A stretch of 64,000 bases of DNA from Micromonospora purpureochromogenes (GTDB lineage: Bacteria > Actinomycetota > Actinomycetes > Mycobacteriales > Micromonosporaceae). Within the stretch, counting starts at the first letter, position 1, and each line of letters opens with the position of its first letter. Shown here piece after piece: positions 39,872 through 47,975 of this stretch. The DNA is taken from assembly GCF_900091515.1 (NCBI RefSeq), contig NZ_LT607410.1:1054001-1118000 (forward strand), in the 5' to 3' direction. The translations under genes and the position numbers were made by a program. The notes beneath the pieces were generated by a model. The model searched no databases, had not been told where the DNA came from, and was given only the letters and a program-made list of their open reading frames with translations.

Positions 39872-40801
39872 CTACTCCAGTCTGTCGAGGGCGAGCAGGG
39901 CGGCGCCGAGGCAGCCGGCCTCGTCGCCGAGGGCCGCCGCGACCAGGCGCGGCTCCCGGTGGAAGGTCATCCGCTCCCGCAGCGCCGCCCGCAGCGGGTC
40001 GAACAGCCGCGCGCCGGCCCGGGCCAGCCCGCCGCCGATCACCATGGTCTCCACGTCGTAGAGCGCCTGGGCGGTGGCGAGCCCGTCGGCGAGCGCCTCG
40101 ACGGCCTCCCGCCAGACCTGCCCGGCCAGCTCCTCACCGGCCGCCGCCCGGTCGGCCACCTCGGCGGCGGTCAGCGGGGTGCCGGCCAGCTCGGTGTACC
40201 GGCGGCCGACGGCCGAGGCCGAGGCGACCGCCTCCAGGCAGCCGGGCCGGCCGCAGCCGCAGCGTGGGCCGTCGGGGCGTACCTGGATGTGGCCCAGCTC
40301 GCCGGCGGCGCCGTGCGCCCCGGCGGCGGCCGAACCACCGACGACGTGGGCGGCCGCGATGCCGGTGCCGACGGCGACGAAGAGGACGTGCCGGACGCCC
40401 CGGCCGGCGCCGAGCCGGCTCTCGGCGAGGCCGCCGACGCGCACGTCGTGGCCGAGCGCCGTGGGCAGTCCGAGCCGCGTGGCGGCCAGCTCCCGCAGGG
40501 GTACGTCCCGGAAGCCGATGTTGGACGACCAGACCGCCACTCCGGCGACCTCGTCCACCAGCCCCGGCACCCCGATGCCGCAGGCGATCGGGGTGAGACC
40601 CTCGGCGCGGGCCTTGCCGGCCAGCCCTTCCGCCACGTCGAGGATGGTGTCGACCACGGCGGCGGGGCCGCGCTCGGCGCCGGTGGGGTGCCGTTCGGCG
40701 TGCACCACCGCGCCGTCCGGGCGGACCAGCGCGCACTTCATCCCGGTGCCGCCGACGTCCAGTGCGACGACGACCGGGGCACCGTCGGGGGCGTCGGTCA
40801 C
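39872..40801 (-). CDS. ROK-family sugar kinase (probable GlcNAc/amino-sugar kinase)
   Basis: This 309-residue ROK kinase has an ATP site ALDVGGTGMKCALV, the substrate Asp region and the ROK zinc motif in RCGCGRPGCLEAVASASAVG. The operon context (nagA next, SIS protein before) suggests it phosphorylates GlcNAc or a related amino sugar at C6. The start is GTG 40801, overlapping the SIS gene stop by four bases (GTGA). The antisense strand has long open frames that are shadows. Confidence 0.9.
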   Translation of the reverse strand: MTDAPDGAPVVVALDVGGTGMKCALVRPDGAVVHAERHPTGAERGPAAVVDTILDVAEGLAGKARAEGLTPIACGIGVPGLVDEVAGVAVWSSNIGFRDVPLRELAATRLGLPTALGHDVRVGGLAESRLGAGRGVRHVLFVAVGTGIAAAHVVGGSAAAGAHGAAGELGHIQVRPDGPRCGCGRPGCLEAVASASAVGRRYTELAGTPLTAAEVADRAAAGEELAGQVWREAVEALADGLATAQALYDVETMVIGGGLARAGARLFDPLRAALRERMTFHREPRLVAAALGDEAGCLGAALLALDRLE

Positions 40802-41727
40802 GCGAGGACCACGGAGCGGCTCAGGTGCCGGGGCGCGTCCGGGTCGAGGCCGCGGCTGGTGGCCAGGGCGACCGCGAAGCGCTGGGCCAGGATCAGGTCG
40901 GCCATCGGGTCGACCGGGGTACGCCCCGCCGCCCAGCTGCCCAGCACGGTGCGGCAGCCGTGGTGGCGGCTGTGCACGAACGCCGCGCCGGTGGCCGCCA
41001 CGTCCTCGGGCAGCCCCTCGGGCAGCTCGCCGAACGCCCAGACCAGCCGGCCCGGTGCGGCGATCGAGATCGGGCCGTGCCGGTAGTCCATCGCCGGGTA
41101 CGCCTCGGCCCAGAAGGTGGCCGCCTCCCGGCACTTCAGCGCGGCCTCCTGGGCCAGCCCGACCGTCCAGCCCCGGCCGAGGAAGGTGGCCTGCTCGATG
41201 CGGGCCGGGTCGATCGGCAGCGGGGCCCGGACGGTCACCTCGGCGTCGGCGGCGAGCGCCTCGACGTTGTCGCCGAGGTGGGCGCGGAGCAGCGCCAGGG
41301 CGCTGGTCGCGAAGCGGGTCTGCACCACCGAACGCTCGTCGGCGAAGGGCATGGTCACCGCCGCGTCGGCCAGCCCGGTGGCGGGCGAGGCGGGGTCGCC
41401 GACGAGGACCGTGGTGGGGGTCTGCCCGCGCAGCGCGGCGAGCAGGTCGAGCACCTCGGTGGTGGTGCCGGAGCGGGTGATCGCGATCAGCCGGTCGTAG
41501 CGGCGGCCGGTGGGGAACTCGCTGGCCTGGAAGGCGTCGGTCTCGCCGTGGCCGGCGCGCTCGCGCAGCCCGGCGTACGCCGCCGCCATGAACCAGGAGG
41601 TGCCGCATCCGACGACGGCGACCCGCTCGCCGGGGCGCGGCAGGTCGGCGGCGACGGTGCCGGCGAGCTGTGCCGCCTCCCGCCAGCAGTCGGGCTGGCT
41701 CGCGATCTCCGCGTCGACGTACGCCAT
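40798..41727 (-). CDS. SIS-domain sugar isomerase/deaminase (AgaS/GlmS-like)
   Basis: This 309-residue protein has two SIS modules, with phosphosugar-binding VAVVGCGTSWFMAAAYAGLR, then RLIAITRSGTTTEVLDLLAA, and GRGWTVGLAQEAALKCREAA in the second. It resembles the isomerase half of GlmS and AgaS-type deaminases and lacks a glutaminase domain. In this operon it probably turns glucosamine-6-phosphate into fructose-6-phosphate plus ammonia in place of NagB. The ATG at 41727 follows GAGGAG by 6 bases. First gene of the operon, divergent from the DeoR gene. Confidence 0.87.
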   Translation of the reverse strand: MAYVDAEIASQPDCWREAAQLAGTVAADLPRPGERVAVVGCGTSWFMAAAYAGLRERAGHGETDAFQASEFPTGRRYDRLIAITRSGTTTEVLDLLAALRGQTPTTVLVGDPASPATGLADAAVTMPFADERSVVQTRFATSALALLRAHLGDNVEALAADAEVTVRAPLPIDPARIEQATFLGRGWTVGLAQEAALKCREAATFWAEAYPAMDYRHGPISIAAPGRLVWAFGELPEGLPEDVAATGAAFVHSRHHGCRTVLGSWAAGRTPVDPMADLILAQRFAVALATSRGLDPDAPRHLSRSVVLA

Positions 41728-41779
41728 GAGAACTCCTCGCACAGGGCGGCGGTGCGCAATACGGCTCATTACAGCCGTC

Positions 41780-41802
41780 TTTCGCGCGTCATTCTGCGCG
41801 AA
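41780..41802. promoter_or_regulatory. Candidate operator 1 between SIS and DeoR genes
   Basis: TTTCGCGC followed 8 bases later by GCGCGAA, a near-perfect dyad. A second copy of the same pattern lies 84 bases further on (41864-41887). Location between the divergent amino-sugar operon and the DeoR-type regulator makes it a plausible binding site of that regulator. Confidence 0.4.
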
Positions 41803-41863
41803 CCCGGGTGGCCGTCGCAACCAGCTCCCAGATCGCGCAGGTGGTGGTTTTGCGCCCTCGTAG

Positions 41864-41887
41864 TTTCGCGCACTACTGTGCACGCAA
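41864..41887. promoter_or_regulatory. Candidate operator 2 between SIS and DeoR genes
   Basis: TTTCGCGC, then CTACTGTGCACGCAA, shares the order TTTCGCGC-(N)T-CTG-GC with operator 1 at a similar spacing. It ends 39 bases before the DeoR start. Confidence 0.35.
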
Positions 41888-41926
41888 TCAATCACCGTTC
41901 GTGCAGAGTCAACGGAGGCCCCCGCG

Positions 41927-42712
41927 GTGGACCGGTACGCCAGATGGAACGCTCTGCTCGAGATGCTGACCGACAGTGGTCGGGTCAGCGTCGAGGAGGC
42001 GGCCGAGCGGCTGGACGTCTCGCAGGCCACCATTCGCCGTGACTTCGACCAGCTCGCCCAGCAGCAGATGATCACCCGTACCCGGGGTGGCGCGGTCGCC
42101 AACGGCGTCTCGTACGACCTGCCGCTGCGGTACAAGACCGCGAAGCACTCCGCCGAGAAGCAGCGGATCGGCGCGGCCGCCGCCGCCCTGGTCACCCCGG
42201 GCTCCGTGGTCGGCCTCAACGGCGGCACCACCAGCACCGAGGTGGCCCGCGCCCTGGCCGTCCGCCCCGACCTGAACACCAGCGCCGAGGGCGCCCAGCT
42301 GACCGTGGTGACCAACGCCCTGAACATCGCCAACGAGCTGCTGGTCCGCTCCCGGATGAAGGTCGTGGTCGCCGGCGGGGTGGTGCGCCCGAAGTCGTTC
42401 GAGCTGGTCGGCCCGCTGGGCGGGGCGCTGCTGCGCGAGGTCACCCTGGACGTCGCCCTGCTCGGCGTGGACGCAGTCGACCCGCAGCTCGGCGCCGCCG
42501 CTCACCACGAGGGTGAGGCGGCGATGAACAACCTGATGGTGGCCCGGGCCAAGCGCGTCGTGATCATCGCGGACTCGTCCAAGCTGGGCGGGCACGCCTT
42601 CGCCCGGATCTGCCCGGTGGACCGGGTGGAGACGCTGGTGACCGACTCCGGGGCGGCGACCGAGGTGGTGGAGGCGTTCCGCGCCGCCGGCGTCAACGTC
42701 ATCTGCGCCTGA
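41927..42712 (+). CDS. DeoR/GlpR-family regulator (probable amino-sugar repressor)
   Basis: This 261-residue protein has an N-terminal DeoR HTH (VSVEEAAERLDVSQATIRRD, followed by FDQLAQQ and the typical RTRGGAV) and a phosphosugar-binding DeoRC domain (GLNGGTTSTEVARALA, VTNALNIANELL, VVAGGVVRPKSFELVGPL). Family members repress sugar-catabolic operons and are released by a sugar phosphate. Divergence from the SIS-ROK-nagA operon with two shared operator-like dyads makes that operon its likely target. The start is GTG 41927. Confidence 0.9.
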   Translation: MDRYARWNALLEMLTDSGRVSVEEAAERLDVSQATIRRDFDQLAQQQMITRTRGGAVANGVSYDLPLRYKTAKHSAEKQRIGAAAAALVTPGSVVGLNGGTTSTEVARALAVRPDLNTSAEGAQLTVVTNALNIANELLVRSRMKVVVAGGVVRPKSFELVGPLGGALLREVTLDVALLGVDAVDPQLGAAAHHEGEAAMNNLMVARAKRVVIIADSSKLGGHAFARICPVDRVETLVTDSGAATEVVEAFRAAGVNVICA

Positions 42713-42755
42713 GTCCCTCGTTGATACACCGTCGGTAGCGGCTCGATGCCCCGAT

Positions 42756-42794
42756 GCATACCGGGTATTGCCCTCGCGGGCATACCGAGTATGG
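42756..42794. promoter_or_regulatory. Two tandem ATAC-N3-GTAT dyads upstream of the ABC exporter
   Basis: GCATACCGGGTATTG (42756-42770) and GCATACCGAGTATGG (42780-42794) are two near-identical palindromic boxes spaced 24 bases centre to centre, about 40 bases before the TTG start of the ABC ATPase. They look like operators for a GntR/PadR-type repressor of a drug-export operon; the repressor gene is not in the window. Confidence 0.5.
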
Positions 42795-42833
42795 TGACCG
42801 CTGTCATAAGCCAACCATCGGGGGAGGCGCAGC

Positions 42834-43842
42834 TTGTCGGCTGTCCTGGAGATCGAAGGTCTACGTAAGACGTACAAGAGCCGCCGGCGGGGCACCCGCA
42901 ACGCGCTGGACGGCTTCGACATGCGGGTCGAGGCGGGCCAGGTGCACGGCTTCCTCGGCCCCAACGGGTCGGGCAAGACCACCACCCTGCGGACCCTGCT
43001 CGGCCTCATCAGGCCCGACGGCGGCCGGATGACCATCCTCGGGCACGAGGTGCCCGGGGCGCTGCCCAACGTGGCCGGTCAGGTCGGCGCGATCGTCGAG
43101 AGCCCGCAGTTCTTCCCGCACTTCACCGCGCGCGACACCCTGTCGCTGCTCGCCGGCGCCGGCGACGTGCCGGTCAACCGGGTCGACGAGGTGCTGGAAC
43201 TGGTCGGCCTGCGCGACCGGGCCGGTGAGCGGGTCAGGACGTACTCGCTCGGCATGAAGCAGCGGCTCGCGGTCGCCTCGGCCCTGCTCAAGAACCCGAG
43301 GCTGCTGATCCTCGACGAGCCGGCCAACGGCCTACCCCGGCGGCATCCGGGAGATGCGCACCCTGATGCGCACCCTCGCCGAATCCGGGATGACCGTGGT
43401 GCTCTCCAGCCACATCCTCGGCGAGATCCAGCTCATCTGCGACTCGGTCACCATCATCTCGCTGGGCCGGCGGGTCGCCTTCGGCCCGGTCGACCAGGTG
43501 CTCGCCGCGCACTCGCACGGCGGGGTCCGGGTCCGGCTGGAGGCGGCCGAGGACCTCGCCGCCGCCGCCGATCTGCTCGACCGCTCCGGCGTGTCGGTGA
43601 CCCGACACCCCGACCACCTGATGCTGGCCGGCGTGGACAAGCCCGCCTCGGTCAGCCGGCTCCTCGCCGAGCAGCACCTGTACGTCAGCGAACTGGCCCC
43701 GGTCGCGGTGGACCTGGAGAGCGTCTTCCTGGAGCTGACCGCGACCGCGCCGGTGCCCGGTCAGCACCGCCAGGTCGACCAGTCCACGAAGGTCGGTGGG
43801 TCGGAGCAGGCCGGCGCCGCCGGAGGAGGTTGGGGAGCATGA
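42834..43842 (+). pseudogene. ABC-2 exporter ATPase interrupted by a 2-base deletion
   Basis: The first frame (42834 onward, TTG start after GGGGGAGGCGC) gives SAVLEIEGLRKTYKSRR, Walker A GPNGSGKTT, signature YSLGMKQRLAVASALL and Walker B LLILDEPANGL. It then breaks down into Pro/Arg/His-rich sequence. The rest resumes in another frame from about 43340: IREMRTLMRTLAESG, then VVLSSHILGEIQLICDSVTI and a C-terminal domain to 43842. The D-loop should read NGLDPGG; the bases CCTACCCCGG at 43331-43340 look like CCTGGACCCCGG with GG lost. Without the second half (H-loop) the ATPase would not work. It is either a real inactivation or a sequencing error. Confidence 0.8.
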
Positions 43843-44858
43843 GTCTCTACCGTACGGAGCTGCGCCGGCTGACCAAGCGGCGCTTCACCCGCTGGATGAC
43901 CCTGGCCGGGGTGCTGGTGCTGCTGGCGGTGCTCGCCGGCGTCTTCCTGACCAACCACAAGATCGGCCCAGCCGAGCGGGCCAGCGCCGAACGCCAGGCC
44001 GAGCAGCAGTACCAGGAGCAGATCCGCTGGGCCGAGCAGGAGAAGGCGGCCTGCGTGCAGGGCCAGGCTGCCGGCACGCCGAAAGACGGCCGGTTCCCGC
44101 CGGACTGCGAGATGATCAGTCCACCGCCGCGGGACGCGTTCCAGGCGCAGTGGTTCCTGCCGTCCACCTTCGACTTCCGCAAGACCTTCGACGACACGCT
44201 GGTGCCCTTCACCGCGATCCTGGCGCTGGTCGGGTTCGTCGTCGGCGCGTCCTTCGTCGGGGCCGAGTGGAGCACCGGCGGGATGATGAACCTGCTGCTC
44301 TGGCGGCCGAAGCGGCTCACCGTACTGCTGACCAAGCTGGCGGCGCTGCTGACCGGCCTGCTCACCCTGGCCCTGACCTCGGCGGTGGTCTGGACCGTCG
44401 GGTTCTGGCTGGTCGGCACCTTCCGCGGCACCACCGCGAAGACGACGTCCGGGGCGTGGCAGTCCTTCGCGCTCACCGGGCTGCGCGGGCTGCTGCTGGT
44501 GCTGACCGCCGCGACGATCGGTTTCGCGCTGGCCTCGCTGGGCCGGCACACCGCGATGGCGCTCGGCGGCGCGATCGCGCTCGCCGTGGTCGGCCAGTTC
44601 GGCGTGGGCATCCTGCTCAGCATGGCCAACGTGAAGTTCGTGGAGGCGTGGCTGCTGCCCACCTACGCGCTGGCCTGGATGCAGAAGAAGGTGACCCTGG
44701 AGAACTGGGACTCCTGCAACAACGTCTCGTTCTCGGGGGAGTGCAAGCCGGAGACCCTCGACATCACCTGGCAGCACTCGTCCACCCTGCTGATCGGCGG
44801 GTTGGTCCTGCTGCTCGGCGCGGCCCTCTGGACGATGCGGCGGCGCGACATCTCCTGA
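43839..44858 (+). CDS. ABC-2 type exporter permease
   Basis: This 339-residue membrane protein has an N-terminal helix (WMTLAGVLVLLAVLAGVFLT) and a soluble loop with two Cys, then five more segments including FTAILALVGFVVGASFVGAE, ending WTMRRRDIS. It is the partner of the ATPase encoded just upstream; ATG 43839 overlaps the ATPase stop (ATGA), and GGAGGAGGTTGGGGAG precedes it. The frameshift in the ATPase gene brings its first frame into phase with this gene, which gives a misleading single long ORF. The substrate is unknown. Confidence 0.85.
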   Translation: MSLYRTELRRLTKRRFTRWMTLAGVLVLLAVLAGVFLTNHKIGPAERASAERQAEQQYQEQIRWAEQEKAACVQGQAAGTPKDGRFPPDCEMISPPPRDAFQAQWFLPSTFDFRKTFDDTLVPFTAILALVGFVVGASFVGAEWSTGGMMNLLLWRPKRLTVLLTKLAALLTGLLTLALTSAVVWTVGFWLVGTFRGTTAKTTSGAWQSFALTGLRGLLLVLTAATIGFALASLGRHTAMALGGAIALAVVGQFGVGILLSMANVKFVEAWLLPTYALAWMQKKVTLENWDSCNNVSFSGECKPETLDITWQHSSTLLIGGLVLLLGAALWTMRRRDIS

Positions 44859-44991
44859 CCGCCGGCCGGGTCCCGCGCCACCGCGCGGGGCCCGGCGCGC
44901 GTCGGGTGCGCCGGACAGCGCCCCTGGTTACGCTGGGGTCCCCCGGTCGGCGTCGGAGTTGCCGGCCGTCCGCGCTGTGTGAGGAGCGACC

Positions 44992-45456
44992 ATGCCCGCC
45001 GACGCGTCCGCGGCCGCCAGCGACCGGCCGGAGCCGTCCGGGCAGGCCGTTACCGACCAGCGGCCCGGGTCCGTCGTCCCTACGCCGCGCAGCGCGCCGC
45101 CGGTCGAGGACGCCCCGGAGCCCGTCAACGCCGCGGCCGTCCTCGCCGCCGTGGCGGACGACGCGCCGGACGTCGAGGGGCCGTCGGCCGAACCGGTGCC
45201 CGCGCAGCGCGGACCGGGCACGGCGGACACCCTCACCGAGCGGGAGCAGCGGATTCTCGCCTTCGAACAGCAGTGGTGGAAGCACGCCGGGGCCAAGGAA
45301 CAGGCCATCCGGGACACCTTCGGCCTCTCCGCCACCCGCTACTACCAACTGCTCAACGCCCTGCTGGACCGGCCCGCCGCGCTCGCCGCCGAACCGGTGC
45401 TGGTCGGGCGGCTGCGCCGGCTGCGCTCCTCGCGGGCCCGCAACCGCCGGCGCTGA
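44992..45456 (+). CDS. DUF3263 protein
   Basis: This 154-residue protein has a long disordered, Ala/Pro/Glu-rich N terminus (about 80 residues). The conserved DUF3263 domain reads LTEREQRILAFEQQWWKHAG, then AKEQAIRDTFGLSATRYYQL and LNALLDRP, probably a small DNA-binding helix-turn-helix typical of actinobacteria; the role is unknown. A basic tail ends ARNRRR. ATG 44992 is preceded by GAGGAGCGACC. Confidence 0.85.
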   Translation: MPADASAAASDRPEPSGQAVTDQRPGSVVPTPRSAPPVEDAPEPVNAAAVLAAVADDAPDVEGPSAEPVPAQRGPGTADTLTEREQRILAFEQQWWKHAGAKEQAIRDTFGLSATRYYQLLNALLDRPAALAAEPVLVGRLRRLRSSRARNRRR

Positions 45457-45675
45457 TCACTTCCCGTCCGTGCGCCGGCCGTCGTCGGCGGCCGGAAAGC
45501 TCGGTGCCCACCCGGTGAGCTGTCTGCCCGGCCACACCGCGCCGTGCGCTGACGCTACCGTCGTTGACCGGCGCCTACCGGCGGTTCGTCCGAATCCCGG
45601 CGGCGCCGAGGACGGGCATGGGGTGGGCCGGGCCGGGTAGCCGGGCTCTCGGACGACGGCGAGGGGAGCGGGCTG

Positions 45676-46575
45676 ATGGTGGGACCGGAGGCGCGGCACC
45701 CGGCGGGGCACACGGTGCGGACCGTCGGTGAGGCGTACGCGATGCGGGTGCGGTCCGCCTCGGTGGCGGCGCCCGGCCGCCCGGAGAACGAGGACGCGGT
45801 GTTCCGGTTCGGTCCGCTGGTGGGCGTCCTCGACGGGGCGACCGTGCCGGAGGGCTTCGACACCGGGTGCGTGCACGGGCCCGCGTGGTTCGTCCGCCAC
45901 CTGGCCGCCCGGATCGGGCTGGCCGTCGCCGCCCGGCCGGCGGCGACCCTGGTGAGCAGCCTCGCCGCGGCGCTGCTGGCGGTCCGCGCCGACCACGGGG
46001 ACGCCTGCGACCTGGACCATCCGGGCACCCCGTCGGCGACCGTCTGCCTGCTCCGGGAGGGCGGCGAAGAGGTCGACTACCTGGTGCTCTGCGACAGCCC
46101 GCTGGTCCTGGACGTCGGCGGCCGGGTCGAGGTGATCTCCGACGACCGGCTGGACGACGCGCTGGCCGACCTGCGCCGGATCGTGGCGGGACTGCCGGCC
46201 GGGGAGATCGACTCGGAGACCCGGTTCCGGCAGGCGGTGCAGGTGCAGCGGGAGCGGATGAACCGCACCCACGGTTACTGGGTCGCCGCGACGGACCCGG
46301 ACGCCGCGTACCACGCGGTCACCGGAACCCTGCCACTGCGCGGGCCGGACGCGGTCCGCCGGGCGGTGCTGCTCTCGGACGGCGCGTCCAGTGCCGTGGA
46401 GCAGTTCGGCCTGTTCGACTGGGCCGGACTGCTCGACCTGGTGACCACGCAGGGACCTGGCGCGCTCATCGACCGGGTACGCGCCGCCGAGCGCGACCAC
46501 CCCGAGCGGCTGCGCCGGCACAAGCGCGCCGACGACGCCTCGGCGGTGCTCTGCGAGTTCCCGTCCCGAACCTGA
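45676..46575 (+). CDS. PP2C-like protein phosphatase family protein
   Basis: This 299-residue protein has the PP2C elements APGRPENEDAVF and LVGVLDGATVPEG (metal-binding Asp/Gly), PSATVCLLREGGEEVDYLVL, VLLSDGASS (metal Asp) and KRADDASAVLCEF (final Asp). It lacks the usual GxGGH stretch, so metal coordination may differ from the canonical family. It would dephosphorylate Ser/Thr in a partner protein; no kinase gene is adjacent. ATG 45676 is used; a later ATG (AMRVRSASV) could be the true start. Confidence 0.75.
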   Translation: MVGPEARHPAGHTVRTVGEAYAMRVRSASVAAPGRPENEDAVFRFGPLVGVLDGATVPEGFDTGCVHGPAWFVRHLAARIGLAVAARPAATLVSSLAAALLAVRADHGDACDLDHPGTPSATVCLLREGGEEVDYLVLCDSPLVLDVGGRVEVISDDRLDDALADLRRIVAGLPAGEIDSETRFRQAVQVQRERMNRTHGYWVAATDPDAAYHAVTGTLPLRGPDAVRRAVLLSDGASSAVEQFGLFDWAGLLDLVTTQGPGALIDRVRAAERDHPERLRRHKRADDASAVLCEFPSRT

Positions 46576-46731
46576 GTCCGCGCGGCCCGACCGGTGCCGG
46601 CTCTGGCCGCGACAGCGGAGCGTGACGCGGAACACCCCGATGGGACGACCGGCCGGTACCTGGAGACCGGAGGGCCATTCGCGGCCCAAAGGGCTGGACG
46701 ACCGGCGGCGGTACCGGCAGACTGCGGCACT

Positions 46732-47241
46732 GTGACGGGTGCGGTACGACTGGAGCCACTGGACGAGCGGAACCTGGAGCCGTTGCTCTCCGTAGCGGTG
46801 GCCGAGGCGGAGTCGGGTGACGTGATGCCCCCGGTCGAGGCGCCCGCCGGCTGGTCGCTGGCCCGTCGGGAGGCGTTCCGGGAGTTCCACCGGGCCAGCT
46901 TCGGCGGCCTCGACGGTCCCACCCGCACCCGCATGTACGCGATCGTGGCCGGTGGCGAGGTGGTCGGCATGGTGCGGATGAGCCGCTGCGAGGAGCCCGG
47001 CGTGGTGGAGACCGGGATGTGGCTCGGGCGTTCGGCGCGCGGCCAGGGCCTCGGCGTCGGCGCCCTGCGCGAGTTGCTCAACGAGGCCGCCGCGGCCGGC
47101 ATGCACGCCGTGGTCGCGGACACCACCCGGGACAACATCGGGGCCGTCCAGGTGCTGAAGAAATGCGGCGCAAAACTGCTCGAAAATGGCGACAAAGTCC
47201 ACGCCGAAATCTGTCTCGACGCCATCCCGCCAGCATTCTGA
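46732..47241 (+). CDS. GNAT-family N-acetyltransferase
   Basis: This 169-residue protein has the GNAT acetyl-CoA motif GMWLGRSARGQGLGVGALRE (R-x-x-G-x-G), then LLNEAAAAGMHAVVADTTRD and NIGAVQVLKKCGAKL. The substrate is unknown. The start is GTG 46732, which gives the usual AVRLEPLDERNLEPLLSV opening; the longer frame to 46594 lacks support. It is the last gene before the gas-vesicle operon promoter region. Confidence 0.85.
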   Translation: MTGAVRLEPLDERNLEPLLSVAVAEAESGDVMPPVEAPAGWSLARREAFREFHRASFGGLDGPTRTRMYAIVAGGEVVGMVRMSRCEEPGVVETGMWLGRSARGQGLGVGALRELLNEAAAAGMHAVVADTTRDNIGAVQVLKKCGAKLLENGDKVHAEICLDAIPPAF

Positions 47242-47378
47242 CAATTCTTCGCGAAGTTTGATCCTTCTCGCGTCCTTCCTGGTCGACGCGTTCTCACTGT
47301 CCGGTTTGCCGCCTTGATCGCCGCCTGGACGACTCCTTCCTCTCCTTGCCGCAATGTGACCGGGAATTGCCAGGAAAT

Positions 47379-47403
47379 GTTTTGCGCCCCGGTGGGCGGG
47401 TAC
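47379..47403 (+). promoter_or_regulatory. Candidate SigB-type promoter of the gas-vesicle operon
   Basis: GTTT (47379-47382), 15 bases and GGGTAC (47398-47403) match the Streptomyces general-stress SigB-type consensus GNNT-N14-16-GGGTAC/T. It lies about 130 bases before the first gas-vesicle-operon start (47532), with a leader containing GAAGGAGAACC as ribosome-binding site. It would tie gas-vesicle expression to osmotic or general stress. Confidence 0.55.
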
Positions 47404-47531
47404 TGCCGGCCGGGTCCGTAAGAACGGGACGTCCCGCCGCAGGACCACCGTGTGCGCATTCCCCCCGGTGCTGGTTTCCGGCCCTCGGTGGAATCGGGCC
47501 GTCCCGACCACCGGGGAGTGAAGGAGAACCG

Positions 47532-47975
47532 ATGAAGAGCGGAATGCGGGTCGGCCTCGCGGTCGGCCTCGGATACGTCCTCGGCCGACGGAAGAAGCTG
47601 CGTACCGCCCTCACCCTGGCCGCCGCCGTCGCCGCCGGGCGGGCCAGCCGTGATCCCCACCTGCTCAAGCGCGGCACTGACCTGTTGACCTCGTCCCCTC
47701 ACCTGGCGGGCCTCGGCAAGCTGGGCAGTCCGCTCGCCTCGGCCGGCAAGGCCGCCGCGGGCGCGGCCGCGGGCAGCGGCCTCGACGCCATCAGCGGCAA
47801 GCTGCGCGGCAGCGCGGACGCCCTGCGCCGCAGGTCCGGCGGGGGTGGGGGCGACTCCGGCGGAGGTGGGGGCGACGAGCAGCGGTCCGCGCCCGACGAG
47901 GAGCAGGAACTGGGCGACCAGCCGCAGCCGGGTGAGGGCGGCGCCGACCCGGCGACGTCGAAGCGGGGGCGGTGA
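47532..47975 (+). CDS. Gas-vesicle-operon leading protein, Gly-rich linker
   Basis: This 147-residue basic protein opens with an Arg/Lys-bordered hydrophobic stretch (MRVGLAVGLGYVLGRRKKLR, then TALTLAAAVAAGRA) that may insert into or lie on a membrane. A Gly/Ala-rich middle, a Gly5-Asp-Ser-Gly5 linker and an acidic tail follow. I know no function; such short proteins occur at the head of actinobacterial gvp clusters. ATG 47532 follows AAGGAG. The next gene starts at a GTGA overlap. Confidence 0.75.
   Translation: MKSGMRVGLAVGLGYVLGRRKKLRTALTLAAAVAAGRASRDPHLLKRGTDLLTSSPHLAGLGKLGSPLASAGKAAAGAAAGSGLDAISGKLRGSADALRRRSGGGGGDSGGGGGDEQRSAPDEEQELGDQPQPGEGGADPATSKRGR

Noticed and set aside
42834..44858. 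A 674-codon ORF joining ABC ATPase and permease
   Set aside because: The middle part is Pro/Arg/His-rich nonsense, the second half of the ATPase is intact in another frame (43340-43842), and the permease has its own ATG with a ribosome-binding site at 43839. The long ORF is the product of the frameshift.
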